Positions 1 to 10,481 of a stretch of DNA of 64,000 nt are shown here, one piece after another. The notes below the pieces were generated by a model. It was not told where the DNA came from and did no database searches. It saw nothing but the letters and a program-made list of their open reading frames with translations. Position numbers and translations under genes: made by a program. Positions within the stretch are counted from its first letter, which is position 1. Each line of letters opens with the position of its first letter. This DNA comes from Enoplolaimus lenunculus (lineage: Eukaryota > Nematoda > Enoplea > Enoplida > Thoracostomopsidae), in contig JASANG010001371.1 of assembly GCA_030248215.1 (NCBI GenBank), positions 1-64,000 on the forward strand. The letters run 5' to 3'.

Positions 1-177
1 GTTGGTACACGTTCAGTTACGTATTGCTCAAAAGAAGATGTAATGAACTTCCCTTCTAGGATATATAGTTAAATGAAATGACGGCAATTTAGTGATAAAC
101 TGCCATTACGGTTGAGTCATTTAGGTGCGTTCCAGTTCAACTTCAGCATTGAATCTTGATCTTAGGCTATTGCTTAA

Positions 178-336
178 CCCTTTCTCACATGAATATTTTC
201 AATTTCATATGAGATGTATTTTCAAGGTAAGATTTGAACCACAGTCTCACGGATGGGAGGCGTTTACTATGACCACTGAGCTATAGGAGCTTGATGCTCG
301 AGCCCGAGTAGGCTCTCACGTCTTTGAGCGAAAGGG
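178..336 (-). mobile_element. piggyBac-type MITE with tRNA-like module, copy 1
   Basis: A 159-bp element bounded by inverted ends CCCTTTCTCACAT and GAGCGAAAGGG and flanked on both sides by TTAA (174-177 and 337-340), the target duplication expected of piggyBac transposons. On the minus strand it contains a degenerate tRNA-like stretch (A-box-like TAGCTCAGTGG region and a B-box-like segment). Two further copies lie at 8990-9259 and 14673-14816. It is non-autonomous, with no ORF. Confidence 0.75.
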
Positions 337-600
337 TTAATAGTTTTACGGCCGCGAAATGTCTAATTGCTGCGGATATTAGCTCAATTGATTTCGAGGA
401 ATTAATAGAATTCATTAAAGAATTCGCTCGAGTATTTGTTTACCCCGTCTCCCTTGCCGCTTTTAGGGGCTGCTTGTTTAAGTTTAAATCAAGTTAGTTT
501 ATGCTTTCAGAGAGTTCTTAATAATGTCAACAATGAAACTCAAATGCTACAAGGTTTACGAAACCTAGTGGCCGACGCAATCATATTTTTATAAACTTAC

Positions 601-825
601 AACATAAAGGTAAGCATTGAAACTGATCGACACGATTCCAGTCATATGGCATAGTGTACCATGCATCTTGTGTCTTGGTTCCGGTGCCGTCAGAAAAATA
701 ATAACCTGTATTGCACGTTATTTGAAACAGAGAACACAACGTTGCGGCATAATATGGTGAATACCACGAGCTCAGACAATTTACGTTCCCGTTGAAATGA
801 GCTGGATTCAAATTTTTCTGCGCTT
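601..825 (-). CDS. Sushi/CCP-like module exon of an unidentified gene (partial)
   Basis: On the minus strand an acceptor (TTTCGTTTCAG) is followed by a 225-nt open stretch ending in a strong donor (T|GTAAGT). It encodes a cysteine-patterned module with pieces such as NGNVNCLSSWYSP, CSLFQITCNTGYYFSDGTG and DQFQCLPLC. The spacing of cysteines, the C-x-x-G-Y-x-F-S-D-G core and the tryptophan before the last cysteines resemble a complement-control (sushi) repeat, as found in secreted or cell-surface adhesion proteins. The exon starts in phase 2 and ends in phase 1, so neighbouring exons are needed on both sides. I could not recognise them in the repeat-rich DNA to the right, and the left side leaves the window. 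It could also be an isolated exon relic. The exon signals are good; the domain name is tentative. Confidence 0.5.
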
Positions 826-1833
826 CTGAAACGAAAACATTAAATTGTTTATAATTGGTTCAACTATTAAAATATGATTAAGACTTTTCAAGTGTCAAAT
901 TTGTCCAAATTTTGATATTTAAAATTAAATTTTTATTAGTTTTCAGACTCTGGTCTTCGAAGGAGATGCGCGTATATTTTAAAATGTTTAATTTCATTCT
1001 CAGAGCGCAAGAACATCTCTGCAGGACACGAAAACAACTGGTCTACTAAAGGGGCATCCACCCTAAGCGGTTGAAACGAAAACCGTCGAAGTTTTAAAAT
1101 ATGTCTTGCGTTTCGCTCGCGAGTTTGGCGGCCCTCACTTTGGAGTTTGAGGACGGGGAGCCCCAACCCCTGTTCACTCTGCCACTGGTTGCAATGGGGA
1201 CATTGTATAAGTAGAAAAGTTCATTTCAGATATTTGTCTGCGAAAAAATATAGTCGTTGTCCACGATGAGTTCCACATGCGCGTCGGCCAGAGTAAAACT
1301 GAACCAGACTAAAGACCCTACTCGGTTTGAGCGTTAAATTCCAAGATTACTGGTGAACCACCCTGGGCCCATATTCTCAAATGCATATATCACGTATCAC
1401 CAGTTAGTAATAGGTTTTCAAACTAACGGACTGGTGCAATTACAGATCTCAAAATTTGCACAGTAGCAGAGAAAATCGAAAGCAATAAATGTGCTGAATT
1501 ACGAACCTCGCTATTTCCTGTTTCGAAAGTGACAAGGCCTATCGCCAACTGGTAATAGGTGCTACACACATTTAAGAATACGAGCTCAGATCACAAACGA
1601 AACTTCTGTACGGATAATTGTGCAATTAAAATATTTCGCAAATGCCGTTTGAACATTAAATTTCAACTTGGGCAATTTATCAAATTGGTTCAATAGTCAT
1701 TTCGAAAATGGTCGCTTCTGCAGCTGTGTCATCGTTATGCAACTGTCGCTTGGGTAATTGTCGTATTTCGACAACTGTCCCCAAATTATCGTTTGGACAG
1801 TCGAAACCTGACTAAATCGTGAATAGTGTCGCT
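826..1833. other. Non-coding, contains a degenerate GC-rich MITE fragment (about 936-1190)
   Basis: No coding exon was recognised. The stretch around 1070-1190 (AACCGTCGAAGTTTTAAAAT, CGCTCGCGAGTTTGG, ending CTCTGCCACTGG) is related to segments at 11580-11680, 41560-41668 and 29411-29500. These mark an old GC-rich MITE family whose right end reads CTGCTCCGGCACTG. The remainder to 1833 shows nothing I can name. Confidence 0.4.
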
Positions 1834-1979
1834 GGCACATGTATAGAACAGGGTCGGAACATCCTATTCCTAAGCCTAAACATAAGCCTAAGCCTAAGCA
1901 GAAAAATTAGTCTAAAGCTTAAACTGACTCTACAGTAGCATCTACGGAAAACGATCCGGCCCTGTTGTGTACATGGGCC
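1834..1979. mobile_element. Short TIR element with CCTAAGCC interior, copy 1
   Basis: The left end reads CATGTATAGAACAGGGTCGG and the right end reads CCGGCCCTGTTGTGTACATG, forming imperfect terminal inverted repeats of about 28 bp. The interior is rich in CCTAAG/CCTAAA hexamers. Related copies lie at 3342-3480 (truncated) and 10482-10762. No clear target duplication was seen, so the superfamily is undecided; the internal CAGGG/CCCTG suggests hAT kinship. Confidence 0.5.
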
Positions 1980-2950
1980 ATACCGCTGATAAACAACACG
2001 TTCATTAACAATATTGGAATCTTTTCGTTAACATTTCAACAATTTCGCAAATTTCAAGGAACACGCACACTTAGTCCTGGGTAGTTTTATATAACTAAAC
2101 AGCTTACGTATAGAATTTCCCATGTTAGAAGTTTTATTCGTTCATCTTAGAATCCTCAAAGCTGACAATTGAAACGGTCAACCAATGGAAACATATGCTG
2201 TTAGTTGCATTTAGGTACGACCGCAAAACATGTAACAATTAAATATCTTTATTAAACAGTATAATATTAATATACTACGACTTTATAACACGGCTCATCT
2301 ATATATTAAAGCTGGAACGCCCCACATACGTATTTTAGGCAACTTTCCAGCATTACTTTGTTTACAATAATTTCTTAGGAAATACATGTGATTGTTTTAT
2401 GAAAGGAAAATATGCAAGGAAATTTTTGCGCTTTCGCTACTTTTGCGCATTGCGAAAAGCGGGCAGACTAGTATAGTTAAAAACAATGCTACAACAATTT
2501 CGCACAGACAAAACAGTGGATAAACGACAACAGAGAGAAATAGAAGTCTTAAAGTTAAAATATAAGCCAGACCAGCGTTTTTACTTTTTGTAAATTTTAC
2601 GGATCCAGTTGGAAAATTTAAAGCGATTATTTGTTTCAAGAAAACTATGAACATAGTAGTATCAAAGCAAAAGTTTTTTCACATGATGATAAATCCTTAA
2701 GCTTCCGAAAATATCGATGCTTTTTTTGGTGATTTACCATCGTAGTAACCCACTAAAACCCAAGGAATAGACAAAAGTTAGCTATTTAGATTCTAAACGC
2801 CGAGTTACAAGATAGTTATAGCACGGCGTTTGGCGACTAAGATAAATCACTCGGACGCCATGACTATGGTTCAACTCAGCAATTCTTGCATTGCTTTACT
2901 CGACTCGTATTTCACGTTTCGAGCATCGGTTAAATACATAAATTTTTGAG
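1980..2950. other. AT-rich non-coding stretch, nothing recognised
   Basis: Open frames here (for example at 2397-2654 on the minus strand) have skewed composition, no conserved motif and no convincing splice signals. No repeat from elsewhere in the window was recognised. Confidence 0.4.
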
Positions 2951-3140
2951 CCGTACACTCTTGCAAAACGAGTGCATCGATTGTGCTTACGCACTCGCGC
3001 TACACTCGTTTCGCACTGATGCACAGCTCAAAAGTTTGTGCTTTAACTTTTGGCACGAAAAGCCGTACTACAACTGTTACTTGTATACGACAGATCCTCA
3101 AGCGGATCCAGACGTCCCGACTCCGTCAGAAAATTTGTAG
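2951..3140 (+). CDS. Possible PAN/apple-like terminal exon (orphan)
   Basis: An open stretch of about 63 codons ends in a TAG. It encodes a cysteine-rich pattern (NECIDCAYALALHS, KSLCFNFWHEKP, YYNCYLYTTDP) followed by an acidic proline-rich tail. The C-x-x-C...C-x-F-x-W...C-Y-L order resembles the end of a PAN/apple module of extracellular adhesion proteins. A weak acceptor (TTTTTGAG|CC) precedes it. Codon use is less AT-biased than the surrounding DNA, which favours real coding, but no partner exon was recognised and chance cannot be excluded. Confidence 0.33.
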
Positions 3141-3341
3141 CGATAAAATGGTAAGGTCACAATTAACATTTTTTAATATTATTGTCTTTAACGGAAACAT
3201 TTCTAGTTCGCAATAGTCGAATTGCCTGCGATTCGTGGTGCAGTGTAAATTGAACAAGGATAACAACTTTGGCTTCGTTGGCCAAGACACAGTAAGTTGC
3301 TAACAGTCATCTAGTGTGAACGAATGATAAACCAATGGGCC

Positions 3342-3480
3342 CATGTATAGAACAGTGCCAAAACAGTAGTATAAGCATTATTCCTAAACCTAAAGCCTAA
3401 GCCTAAGCCTAACCGTATGGATGAGCCTATTCCTAAGCCTAAGCTCAAATAAAAGCCTAAGGAAAAAATTAGTCTTGTCA
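3342..3480. mobile_element. Truncated TIR element with CCTAAGCC interior, copy 2
   Basis: Starts with GGCCCATGTATAGAACAG as in the element at 1834 and continues with CCTAAGCC hexamer repeats, but no matching right end is found, so it is probably truncated. Confidence 0.45.
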
Positions 3481-3750
3481 GGCCAACCAATTTGACAATG
3501 TTTAAACAGAACAGATTCGTAATTAAGCAACAGTCTCGCTTTTAAGCCTGCATGAATACACAACTTCGCGCAAGTTGAATTGGCAAAAATCAAAAACCGT
3601 GAACTGCGAACAATAAAAATAACTTTTAAGCCACCATTGAATGCAGATAAAGTCGCCTGCTTGTGTTCATGGTGATAGCAACACAGAAAAATGTTGCAAC
3701 AATGTGCAATTATAAACGCAACGAAGCGTTTTTAAGTTGTTTACAGGCTA

Positions 3751-4000
3751 CACTGTAAATTCCAATGAGTTGATTAATCAACTCAGCGAGAGAATTAGTT
3801 ATTTCTTGTAATTTCTGAGTTAATAGCCGTACACATTAACTCACTCTGAGCTGATTCAATTGCGGGTGAGTTGATTAATTAAGTCAGGATGAGTTAATAC
3901 AATTCAGAATTATGAATTCTGAAGTCCTAATTCAGAGCTCACACTTTTGAGCGGATTCAACTCATTCTGAGTTAAAATTAACTCACTGGAATTTACAGTG
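3751..4000. mobile_element. TA-flanked MITE with GAGTTAAT arrays, copy 1
   Basis: Near-perfect inverted ends CACTGTAAATTCCA and GGAATTTACAGTG, each bordered by TA, enclose many GAGTT/AACTC repeats in both orientations. A second copy lies at 32937-33167. The TA flanks point to a Tc1/mariner-type target, but the short ends leave the superfamily open. Confidence 0.6.
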
Positions 4001-4155
4001 TATACTAAAGACAAACCGCAGCTATACACTTAATAATGCCAAAGACAAACGAAAACACAACTTTATTTTGAGTCGTCGTCTTGCAGCGAGATTCGTATTT
4101 AGATGGTTGTTCTCGTCGTTGAGCATCGACTTATACACGAGTATAATATTAAAGC

Positions 4156-5143
4156 TATACACAAAAAAATATTTTCTGATATTCAAGAAATATTTTCCTA
4201 AAATTCACGTCACTGTCTTGAATGCAAGACATTAGTTTCTGAAATTTTTCAGAAATCTGTGTCTGAAATTTTTAACACTTAGATGATTTAAGAGTGTATG
4301 TCATAAATGATTAAGGCAAATGTTTCTGAATGGGAGTTAAAATCTGAACCAAATTCCGTAATTTTACAACTTAAGCAGGGTGAAACCGGAATTCCGGTTC
4401 CCGTTTCGGCATTTTTTCACCTTTCGGTTCCAGTTCCGGTAAATTTTTACCGGAAGTAAAAATTCTGGTATTAATATATTGTCGCCAGAAATTAAGATGT
4501 TTTACTATAAAGAATGACGGTAAAAATTAAATAGATTTCATTAGTATAGTATGAAAACCTTCACAATCACCAAAAATAAACCATCGAAGGTATATTTCGT
4601 TTAATCTCAAATACAGCAGATAAAATAAATACCTATCTCTGACTAAGGGTTATTCCCCCAATAATGCAAAAAAGAAAATTAAAATGAATTTTCCGGTGGC
4701 ATGTATTTCTATTTTTCCATTTCCGGTTCCGTTTCCGGTAAGTTTTTTTTTCAAATTCCGGTTTCGGTTACGGTAAATTGTAATTCCGGTTGCACCCTGA
4801 ACATAAGATACGTTCAAGACGTAAACTAGGTACGGAGTAGTCTGAGCTCAACCAGAAATATCTTTGAAATATATTTAAACGGAGCAAATTTTTACATACA
4901 TAAAAATATTAGAAAACAAATTCTTGCATATAAGACAATTATTTCTTGAAAGAAAGAAATTTGTTTCTTATAAATTGTAAACAGTAGTTTCTTGAATATA
5001 AGACATTTATGTTTTAACCATTTTAGACACAAATGTCTGAACAGTTTAACGCTATTAATGTCTAAAATACAAGACATTAAATGGCTTGAAAATTTAAGAA
5101 AGTATGAGTCTTGTATTTCAAGACAATTTATTTTGTGTGTATA
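4156..5143. mobile_element. AT-rich TIR element, split by a nested hAT-like MITE
   Basis: The outer ends TATACACAAAA and TTTTGTGTGTATA are inverted. Both halves are filled with AAGACATT / TTCTTGAAT / TGTCTGAA motifs in both orientations, again a short-repeat-filled MITE. The element at 4376-4799 sits inside it with its own target duplication, so this one is older. Confidence 0.5.
4376..4799. mobile_element. hAT-like MITE, TTCCGG subfamily
   Basis: Ends CAGGGTGAAACCGG and CCGGTTGCACCCTG are inverted. Flanking 8-mers aacttaag (4368-4375) and aacataag (4800-4807) match 7 of 8, as expected for a hAT target duplication. Both ends carry arrays of TTCCGG/CCGGAA hexamers facing inward around an AT-rich core. 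No ORF. Confidence 0.8.
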
Positions 5144-5769
5144 CATATTGCATGGGATAACACATACTATGCGTGCGTTAATCTACTTTCATATATATTC
5201 AAACAGATTTGGATATATGGATAAAATAGGCATAAGGCATGTTTTAATAGTAAGTAAACAAAAAATCACAGGATCTAAGAATTTGCGAATGCCGGAATTG
5301 ACTGCAAAGAATAAACAGGGGTATACCTAGTGGCCGGGAGGAACAACTCTGACTATTCTGATGACGAATTTGAGTCGAGTCATTCATTGGAATGAGTTCA
5401 CACAGCAAGTTGCAGGGTGTCAGGGTGCAACGGATAGTAAAAATATTAACAGAAACGGACCAGGAAACTGATAGTGGTCAAAATAACGAAAAAGGACACC
5501 AAATTTTGCCGGAAACGGAAACTAATTTCCGGTACACCGTAGCAAGTTCTTTATTAATTGAAAAAATGGCGCTTTACCAAAAATTTAAAATAGAATTATA
5601 TTGTAATACTCAGCGTTTCACACAGTGTGTAGAAATGGTAAGTGGGGTTTTTAAATAGCAAGATTTTGGACCTAATATATTTTGCATTCACTTGTTGCAG
5701 AAAATGCCAGATCACAAGGAATATATATACAATTAAATAGTTTGTAACTATTGTGCAAATTTTAAGTGA
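5144..5769. other. Non-coding stretch with a degenerate hAT-like fragment (about 5419-5541)
   Basis: CAGGGTGCAACGG at about 5419 and TTTCCGGTACACCGTAG near 5541 look like the two worn ends of a short member of the CAGGGTGCAAC family, with GGAAACGGA repeats inside. The rest is AT-rich without recognisable features. Confidence 0.4.
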
Positions 5770-5939
5770 AAAATTACACAAACTGAGCCAAATTCGACTC
5801 TGCCAGAGTCAAATTCAACTCACTGAGCGATTCAGTGAATCGAATTTGACTCTGGCGGAGTCGAGCTTTGAATCAGTTTGTGTAGTCCGGAAAAGCCTAT
5901 TTCGGAGAGAGTCAATTTGACTCACCACTTTTTGCAATG
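5770..5939. mobile_element. GAGTCAAATTTGACTC palindrome-rich MITE, copy 1
   Basis: Contains repeated GAGTCAAATT / AATTTGACTC blocks in both orientations and a terminal segment (read in reverse) TGCAAAAAGTGGTGAGTCAA shared with elements at 7363-7590 and 9476-9590. Target duplications are not clear. Confidence 0.5.
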
Positions 5940-7362
5940 TAGCCTACTTTTATAGTCATGATATTCCAGTGACATTCTGCCTCGAACACGCGGTTTAACG
6001 TCTGTTCGTTTTCCAAGTTTATTTCTACCATGACAGTCCTTGAATCATGGGAAATACTTCCGCAAAGTAAAGGTCTTCGCAGGCCCATGTACACTTTCCT
6101 ACCGTCTCAAAATCCCACCGTCCCAGCTAAAAAATTCGTAGCCTTTACTTGCGCGGTGGGATTTTGGGATTTCGGAATTTTTAAATATAATTCGTCGTAG
6201 GCTTATGTCTACAATTAGGCGTGTAGGATCTGGCGTAAGCTTACGTAGACTTTTAAGGTGCTTGTTTAGGAGTATATACCTCAAATTCTTGTGATGGGAT
6301 CTTGGGATTTCGGTACGGCAGCAAAGCGAAACTGGGCCGTCTGGCCGATCTTAAAAGGGTGAAAGATCGGCCGGCCTATCTTACCTGAGAGGTAAAGTAG
6401 GACGGTCAACTTTTTCGTGGGAAAGATTGGCCGGCCGATCTCTCCGCCATTTAAAGGGGCAATCCTGTGAGATGCTTTGGACGTTCGAAATAAGCGAATG
6501 AGTGAATTACCCGGGGCAGGGTTTGGCTTAAACGGTCATCATAATTTTGTCAAGCGTATGTTGTCCTGTAGTGCGTTCTTTGCTCAATAATCGTAAGACG
6601 TATTATCAGCCAGACTTTTAGGGACCAGTCGATACAGAGTAGGATCATTAAACTGTGGATTTTGCCAAAATTTGATCTCGGCAAAAACGGAATGCAAATT
6701 TCTTCGACAAAATTTAACTATTGGGTTTGTGTATATATTGCGAGCAGGGGCCCCAGTAAAAGGCACGGAGGCTCTGTGCAACATAAGGGCACGGGTGGAT
6801 CATCATATGGGGCCTGATTGGTCGTATAAGAAGCCCGTTGATCGACACGGAGGCTTCACGAACAACACAAGACGTTGCTTTGATCCTGAAATATCTCAGT
6901 CTAAAATCTCGCGTAAGGACGTCCACATTCTGAAATTCTAAATCCCACGTCCCGTGATCCCAAAATAAATAGCACAGTCGACCATATCTGAAATCACAAA
7001 TCCCAAAATACATCCTTCAACCAAATCCCGAAAACCCGAAGCAAACGTGAAAAATTTTAATTCTAAACCTCTTACAAATAAAGGTTGCCTAAGTCTAAAG
7101 TCTATTATGAATCTACCTATAACTAAAATATTATAGCTCAAACATAAAAATAAAACCATATAGATGGAATTTTACCTTACAAACCATGAAAATTTCCATG
7201 CAGTGAAATTGTTCGTTTTCTCGTGCCTTCAAGCCAGGAGTGGCATTCCTGCGGACGCGGTACCAACAGATTCGTCGTCGTTGAGAAACGGGAAACCATT
7301 GCGCTTACATGGGCAATAGCCGCAGTACGCCTTCGGTGCCGCATTTTTACCAAATCTATACA
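5940..7362. other. Repeat-derived non-coding DNA rich in TGGGATTTTGGGAT
   Basis: No gene recognised. Around 6106-6310 and again, in inverse orientation, around 6940-7050, AAATCCCA / TGGGATTT blocks recur. This suggests the two ends of an old TIR element of about 0.9 kb. A palindromic GATCGGCCGGCCGATC-like cluster sits at about 6340-6450. Open frames in it are low-complexity and overlap on both strands. Confidence 0.35.
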
Positions 7363-7590
7363 CTGCAAAAAATGGTGAATCAAATTTACTCTCTCCGAAA
7401 CAGGCTCTACGGTATTACACTAAGTGAGTCAACAGCCAGAGTTAAATTCAACTCACTCAGTGGTACGTTTGACTCGGGCGGAGTCGAATTTGACTCTCCA
7501 TTGGTCAAGGCGATGAATGGCTATTTTAGAGTAACCACAGTACGCTTCAAAAACTAGCGAGTCAAACTGACTCCCTCCGAAATAGGCTCT
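7363..7590. mobile_element. GAGTCAAATTTGACTC palindrome-rich MITE, copy 2
   Basis: Begins CACTGCAAAAAATGGTGAAT and carries the same GAGTCAAA/TTTGACTC blocks as 5770-5939; the right part repeats GAGTCAAACTGACTC. Confidence 0.5.
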
Positions 7591-7594
7591 CACT

Positions 7595-8600
7595 TTGTAT
7601 GGCGGCTAGGAATTCGGTAGTTTGGTTGGAAAAATCACAAGCATAAAGTTTGGTAGCGAAAACTGCAAAAGTGGAACCTTCCTTAGCCTGGATGTTCCCT
7701 GGTTCGGCAGGGAAAATCTGTAGCGTAAAGTTTGTTTGGAAAATGGGAAAAATGGAAAATATAAAACGAATAGAATTTTCACGTACTTCTGTAGTTTTCT
7801 CCACAATGGAAAAGTTCCTCCCCGCCACAGTCTTTCACGAATACGACAAAATGTAGGACCCCATTTGCGATTTGAAGAGGGCTGCAGCGACCCCCAAGTC
7901 CCCTCCCGCACTAAACGGTTGTCATACTGAAGCACCTAACTGTCCAAAACTATTTCAGTTATTTTAGCGGTTCCAATAACAAATGCTTAGCGCAGGGGGC
8001 TCATCCTGCGTAGTATCCCTTCTAACCCCAGGGGAAGCAGGGGGCGGCAGTCCCGTAGAAAAATAACTGCAAAATTGACAAAAATGTTCGCACTATAAAC
8101 TCGTTTTAAAACAGGAAAACTAGATGTATTATGCTACAAGTGAAAAAGTTGTCGTCCCCACAGGGAAAACTACGAAATTGCGGAATTCAAACGCTTAGAC
8201 ATTCTCAGGTTTCGTAGGAAAAATTTGAAGCGTAAAATTATTTGTTTGAAAAATGGAAGAGTGGTAAATTCAAGCGCCTAAATTTTCCTGGTTTGGTAGA
8301 CAAAATCAAAAGCGTAGCCACTGTTGTATAAACGGCTCAGAATTCCGCTGGTTTGGTTGGAGTAATCATACGCAAAATTTTGACTGGGAAATATTAGGCG
8401 TTTTAATTTTGCACTTTTTTAGCACTTCAGAAGTTTTCTTTCAAACCAAGGAAAACCTATACGTTTTAAATTTTCAACTTTTCTCACGTTGCAAACAAAA
8501 CCTTAAGCTTCAGATTTTCACTGCCTAACCACGGAAACCTATGCGTCTTGAACTTTCCACTTTTCCCGGTTCCCAAACAAAACCCATAGCATGTGACCTT
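7595..8600. repeat. Old element built of TTTGGTTGGAAAAATC-type units
   Basis: The motif family GGTTTGGTTGGAAAAATCA followed by AAGCGTAAA recurs at roughly 7620, 7710, 8205, 8280 and 8350, and in inverse orientation at roughly 8440 and 8520 (TTCAAACCAAGGAAAACC). This suggests a long, degenerate TIR element with subterminal repeats. A segment at about 7985-8050 (CAGGGGGCTCATCCTGC) is related to one at 46905-46960. No coding content. Confidence 0.4.
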
Positions 8601-8650
8601 GATGAAAGCGCTGGCGCAGCCACAGCATGGAGTTTCATTTGGGGACACAT

Positions 8651-8960
8651 CAGGGTGCAACCGGAGGTGAAAAATACTGGAGCCAGAACCGGAGTGAGGT
8701 GAGGCAAAATTAGGCAGTTAAACAAGAGATTGAGTTTGTTTAGTATGACTGTAATGTGTACACTTATTTTTTTACAAAATCTCGGCAATTGGTTTCCTCA
8801 AAATTGTGCCACAAGATAAAACAAAACGTGCCAAACAGAATACTACGCAAAAATTTACTACCAAAATCGCTGGAGGAACCTTCGTCAAAAATCCTACCGA
8901 AGCCAGAACCGGTGTTCGATTTTCTGCTGGAGCCGAAGGCAGACCTTTGATTGCACCTTG
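8651..8960. mobile_element. hAT-like MITE, GGAGCC subfamily
   Basis: Starts CAGGGTGCAACCGGAG and ends TTGCACCTTG. Flanking 8-mers ggacacat and gatcacat agree at 6 of 8. GGAGCC-type hexamers occur inside both ends. A related right end lies at 9601-9802 and related left ends near 45577 and 46655. Confidence 0.6.
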
Positions 8961-8989
8961 GATCACATCGAAGAAATGCTTACTATTAA

Positions 8990-9259
8990 CCCTTTCTCAC
9001 ATGAATATTTTCAATTTCATATAAGATGTAATTTCAACGTAAGATTCGATCCCCAGTCTCACGTGTGGGAGGCGTTTACGATGACCACTAAGCTATAGGA
9101 GTTTGACGCTCGAGCCCGAGTACTTAGGCTCTCACGTCTTGTGGAGATTTTGCACTGCGTATATATGTTATAAATGTTAAACATGCTCACAGTGTTTGTA
9201 TTGCTCGTGCATTATTGTATTTAGTTGCTCATAGTATACTCTATGAGTGAGTGAAAGGG
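8990..9259 (-). mobile_element. piggyBac-type MITE with tRNA-like module, copy 2
   Basis: Ends CCCTTTCTCACATG and GTGAGTGAAAGGG are flanked by TTAA (8986-8989) and TTAT. On the minus strand it carries a clear A box (TAGCTTAGTGG), an anticodon-arm-like CGCCTCCCACACGTGAG and a B-box-like GGGATCGAATC. These resemble the body of a tRNA-Gly. Relative to the 178-336 copy it has about 100 bp more near its right end. Confidence 0.75.
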
Positions 9260-9298
9260 TTATAGATACTAAGTAAAAATTGTTTCATTAAGAATTGC

Positions 9299-9450
9299 GC
9301 TATTATCATTTTCATTGGAGCCGTCCATCACCACGCGTGAACGTCCGTCATGGTGCGGCATCATACGCGACGTTTTATACGACGCCCGACGCTTATTAAC
9401 GACGAACGTCCCACGCATGAGTGACGGATAGCGATTGAACAACGGCCGTT
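9299..9450. mobile_element. CGTCCGTCA-array MITE, degenerate copy
   Basis: GCGCTATTATCATTTTC followed by CCGTCCATCACC, CGTCCGTCATGG and inverted counterparts (GAACGTCC, GAGTGACGG) places it with the Harbinger-like family at 14265, 34059, 42992 and 46215. Confidence 0.45.
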
Positions 9451-9475
9451 GACCGACTTTTTCGGATTGCATATA

Positions 9476-9590
9476 CACTGCAGAAAATGGTGAGTCAAAT
9501 TGACTCCCACCGATGGGGGTCTTCGGGACTACACAAACTGAGTCAAAATTCGACTCCGCCAGAGTCAAATTCGATTCACTTAGTCGCAGA
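9476..9590. mobile_element. GAGTCAAATTTGACTC palindrome-rich MITE, copy 3 (partial)
   Basis: Starts CACTGCAGAAAATGGTGAG and continues GTCAAATTGACTCCCACCG, matching the ends of the copies at 7363 and 5770. Confidence 0.5.
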
Positions 9591-9600
9591 CGGTGAAAAA

Positions 9601-9802
9601 TAGCGGACCTTGGAAATTATTTTCCTCGAAATTGTGACCAAAGTAATAAAACGAAACGCGCTACACATATAAATTTTGTAATCATGCAAAAATTTCACTA
9701 TCGAAATTGTCGGAACCTCCGGCAAAAATTCTTCCGGAGCCTATAGCCGGAGCCGATTGGATTTTCTGCCGCAACCAGAGGCAGACCTCCGGTTGTACCC
9801 TG
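9601..9802. mobile_element. Right end of a GGAGCC-subfamily hAT-like MITE
   Basis: The segment parallels 8760-8960 (TTTCCTCGAAATTGTG, CGAAATTGTCGGA, CCGGAGCC units) and ends CCTCCGGTTGTACCCTG. The left end is missing. Confidence 0.5.
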
Positions 9803-10005
9803 ACATAGATAATTTCCTACTTTAGGGTCACGCTCATGCTCCTAATATATATGAATAAGATTTCGCGAGTGAAGCTAGCCAGATGGACACGTATAAACCA
9901 AAAACTATAGTCTAAAGCGTTACTCAACGCATTCGCAATAACAACCGAAAACGAGACAGCCCTATTAAAAGTAACATGGACCGATGACGGCATAGCCCTG
10001 TTGGC

Positions 10006-10278
10006 ATTGGCACCTCCGTCGACGCTCCCTTCCCGCCTTAGTACCTTGGCACCTCCGTCGACGCTCCCATCCCGCCTTAGTACCTTGGCACCTCCGTCGA
10101 CGCTCCCATCCCGCCTTAGTACCTTGGCACCTCCGTCGACGCTCCCATCCCGCCTTAGTACCTTGGCACCTCCGTCGACCCTCCCATCCCGCCTTAGTAC
10201 CTTGGCACCTCCGTCGACGCTCCCATCCCGCCTTAGTACCTTGGCACCTCCGTCGACGCTCCCATCCCGCCTTACTAC
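10006..10278. repeat. 39-bp minisatellite, 7 units
   Basis: Seven head-to-tail copies of a 39-bp unit (core TTGGCACCTCCGTCGACGCT, then CCCATCCCGCCTTAGTACC) span exactly 273 bp, with only single-base differences between units. Because 39 is a multiple of 3, open frames persist on both strands (13-residue repeats LAPPSTLPSRLST on plus and LRRDGSVDGGAKV on minus). No acceptor, donor or conserved neighbour supports a protein, so I read it as a GC-rich minisatellite. Confidence 0.85.
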
Positions 10279-10481
10279 CTTATCTGCCATGATTTTAAAA
10301 ATTGATAAATAATCCCGCTCGCTCAGAAAAAAATTCAGATTTGTTTCGTACCAAATTGAAATTCCCGGTTAGCCCCCGTCAAACAGTGCCGGAACAGCCG
10401 CCACAGGTGGTGAACGCTCCCTTCAAACTACAGGTGAAACCAAACGCATTTCAAAAATTCGGTCATTTCGTTCCTACCGGT

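Noticed and set aside
1860-1925. Interstitial telomere tract (CCTAAGCC)
   Set aside because: The hexamers are few and interrupted and lie between matched terminal inverted repeats, so they belong to a small transposon.
10001-10312. Repeat-protein genes on both strands over the 39-bp array
   Set aside because: Open frames are a by-product of a unit length divisible by 3. There are no splice signals, and both strands are equally open.
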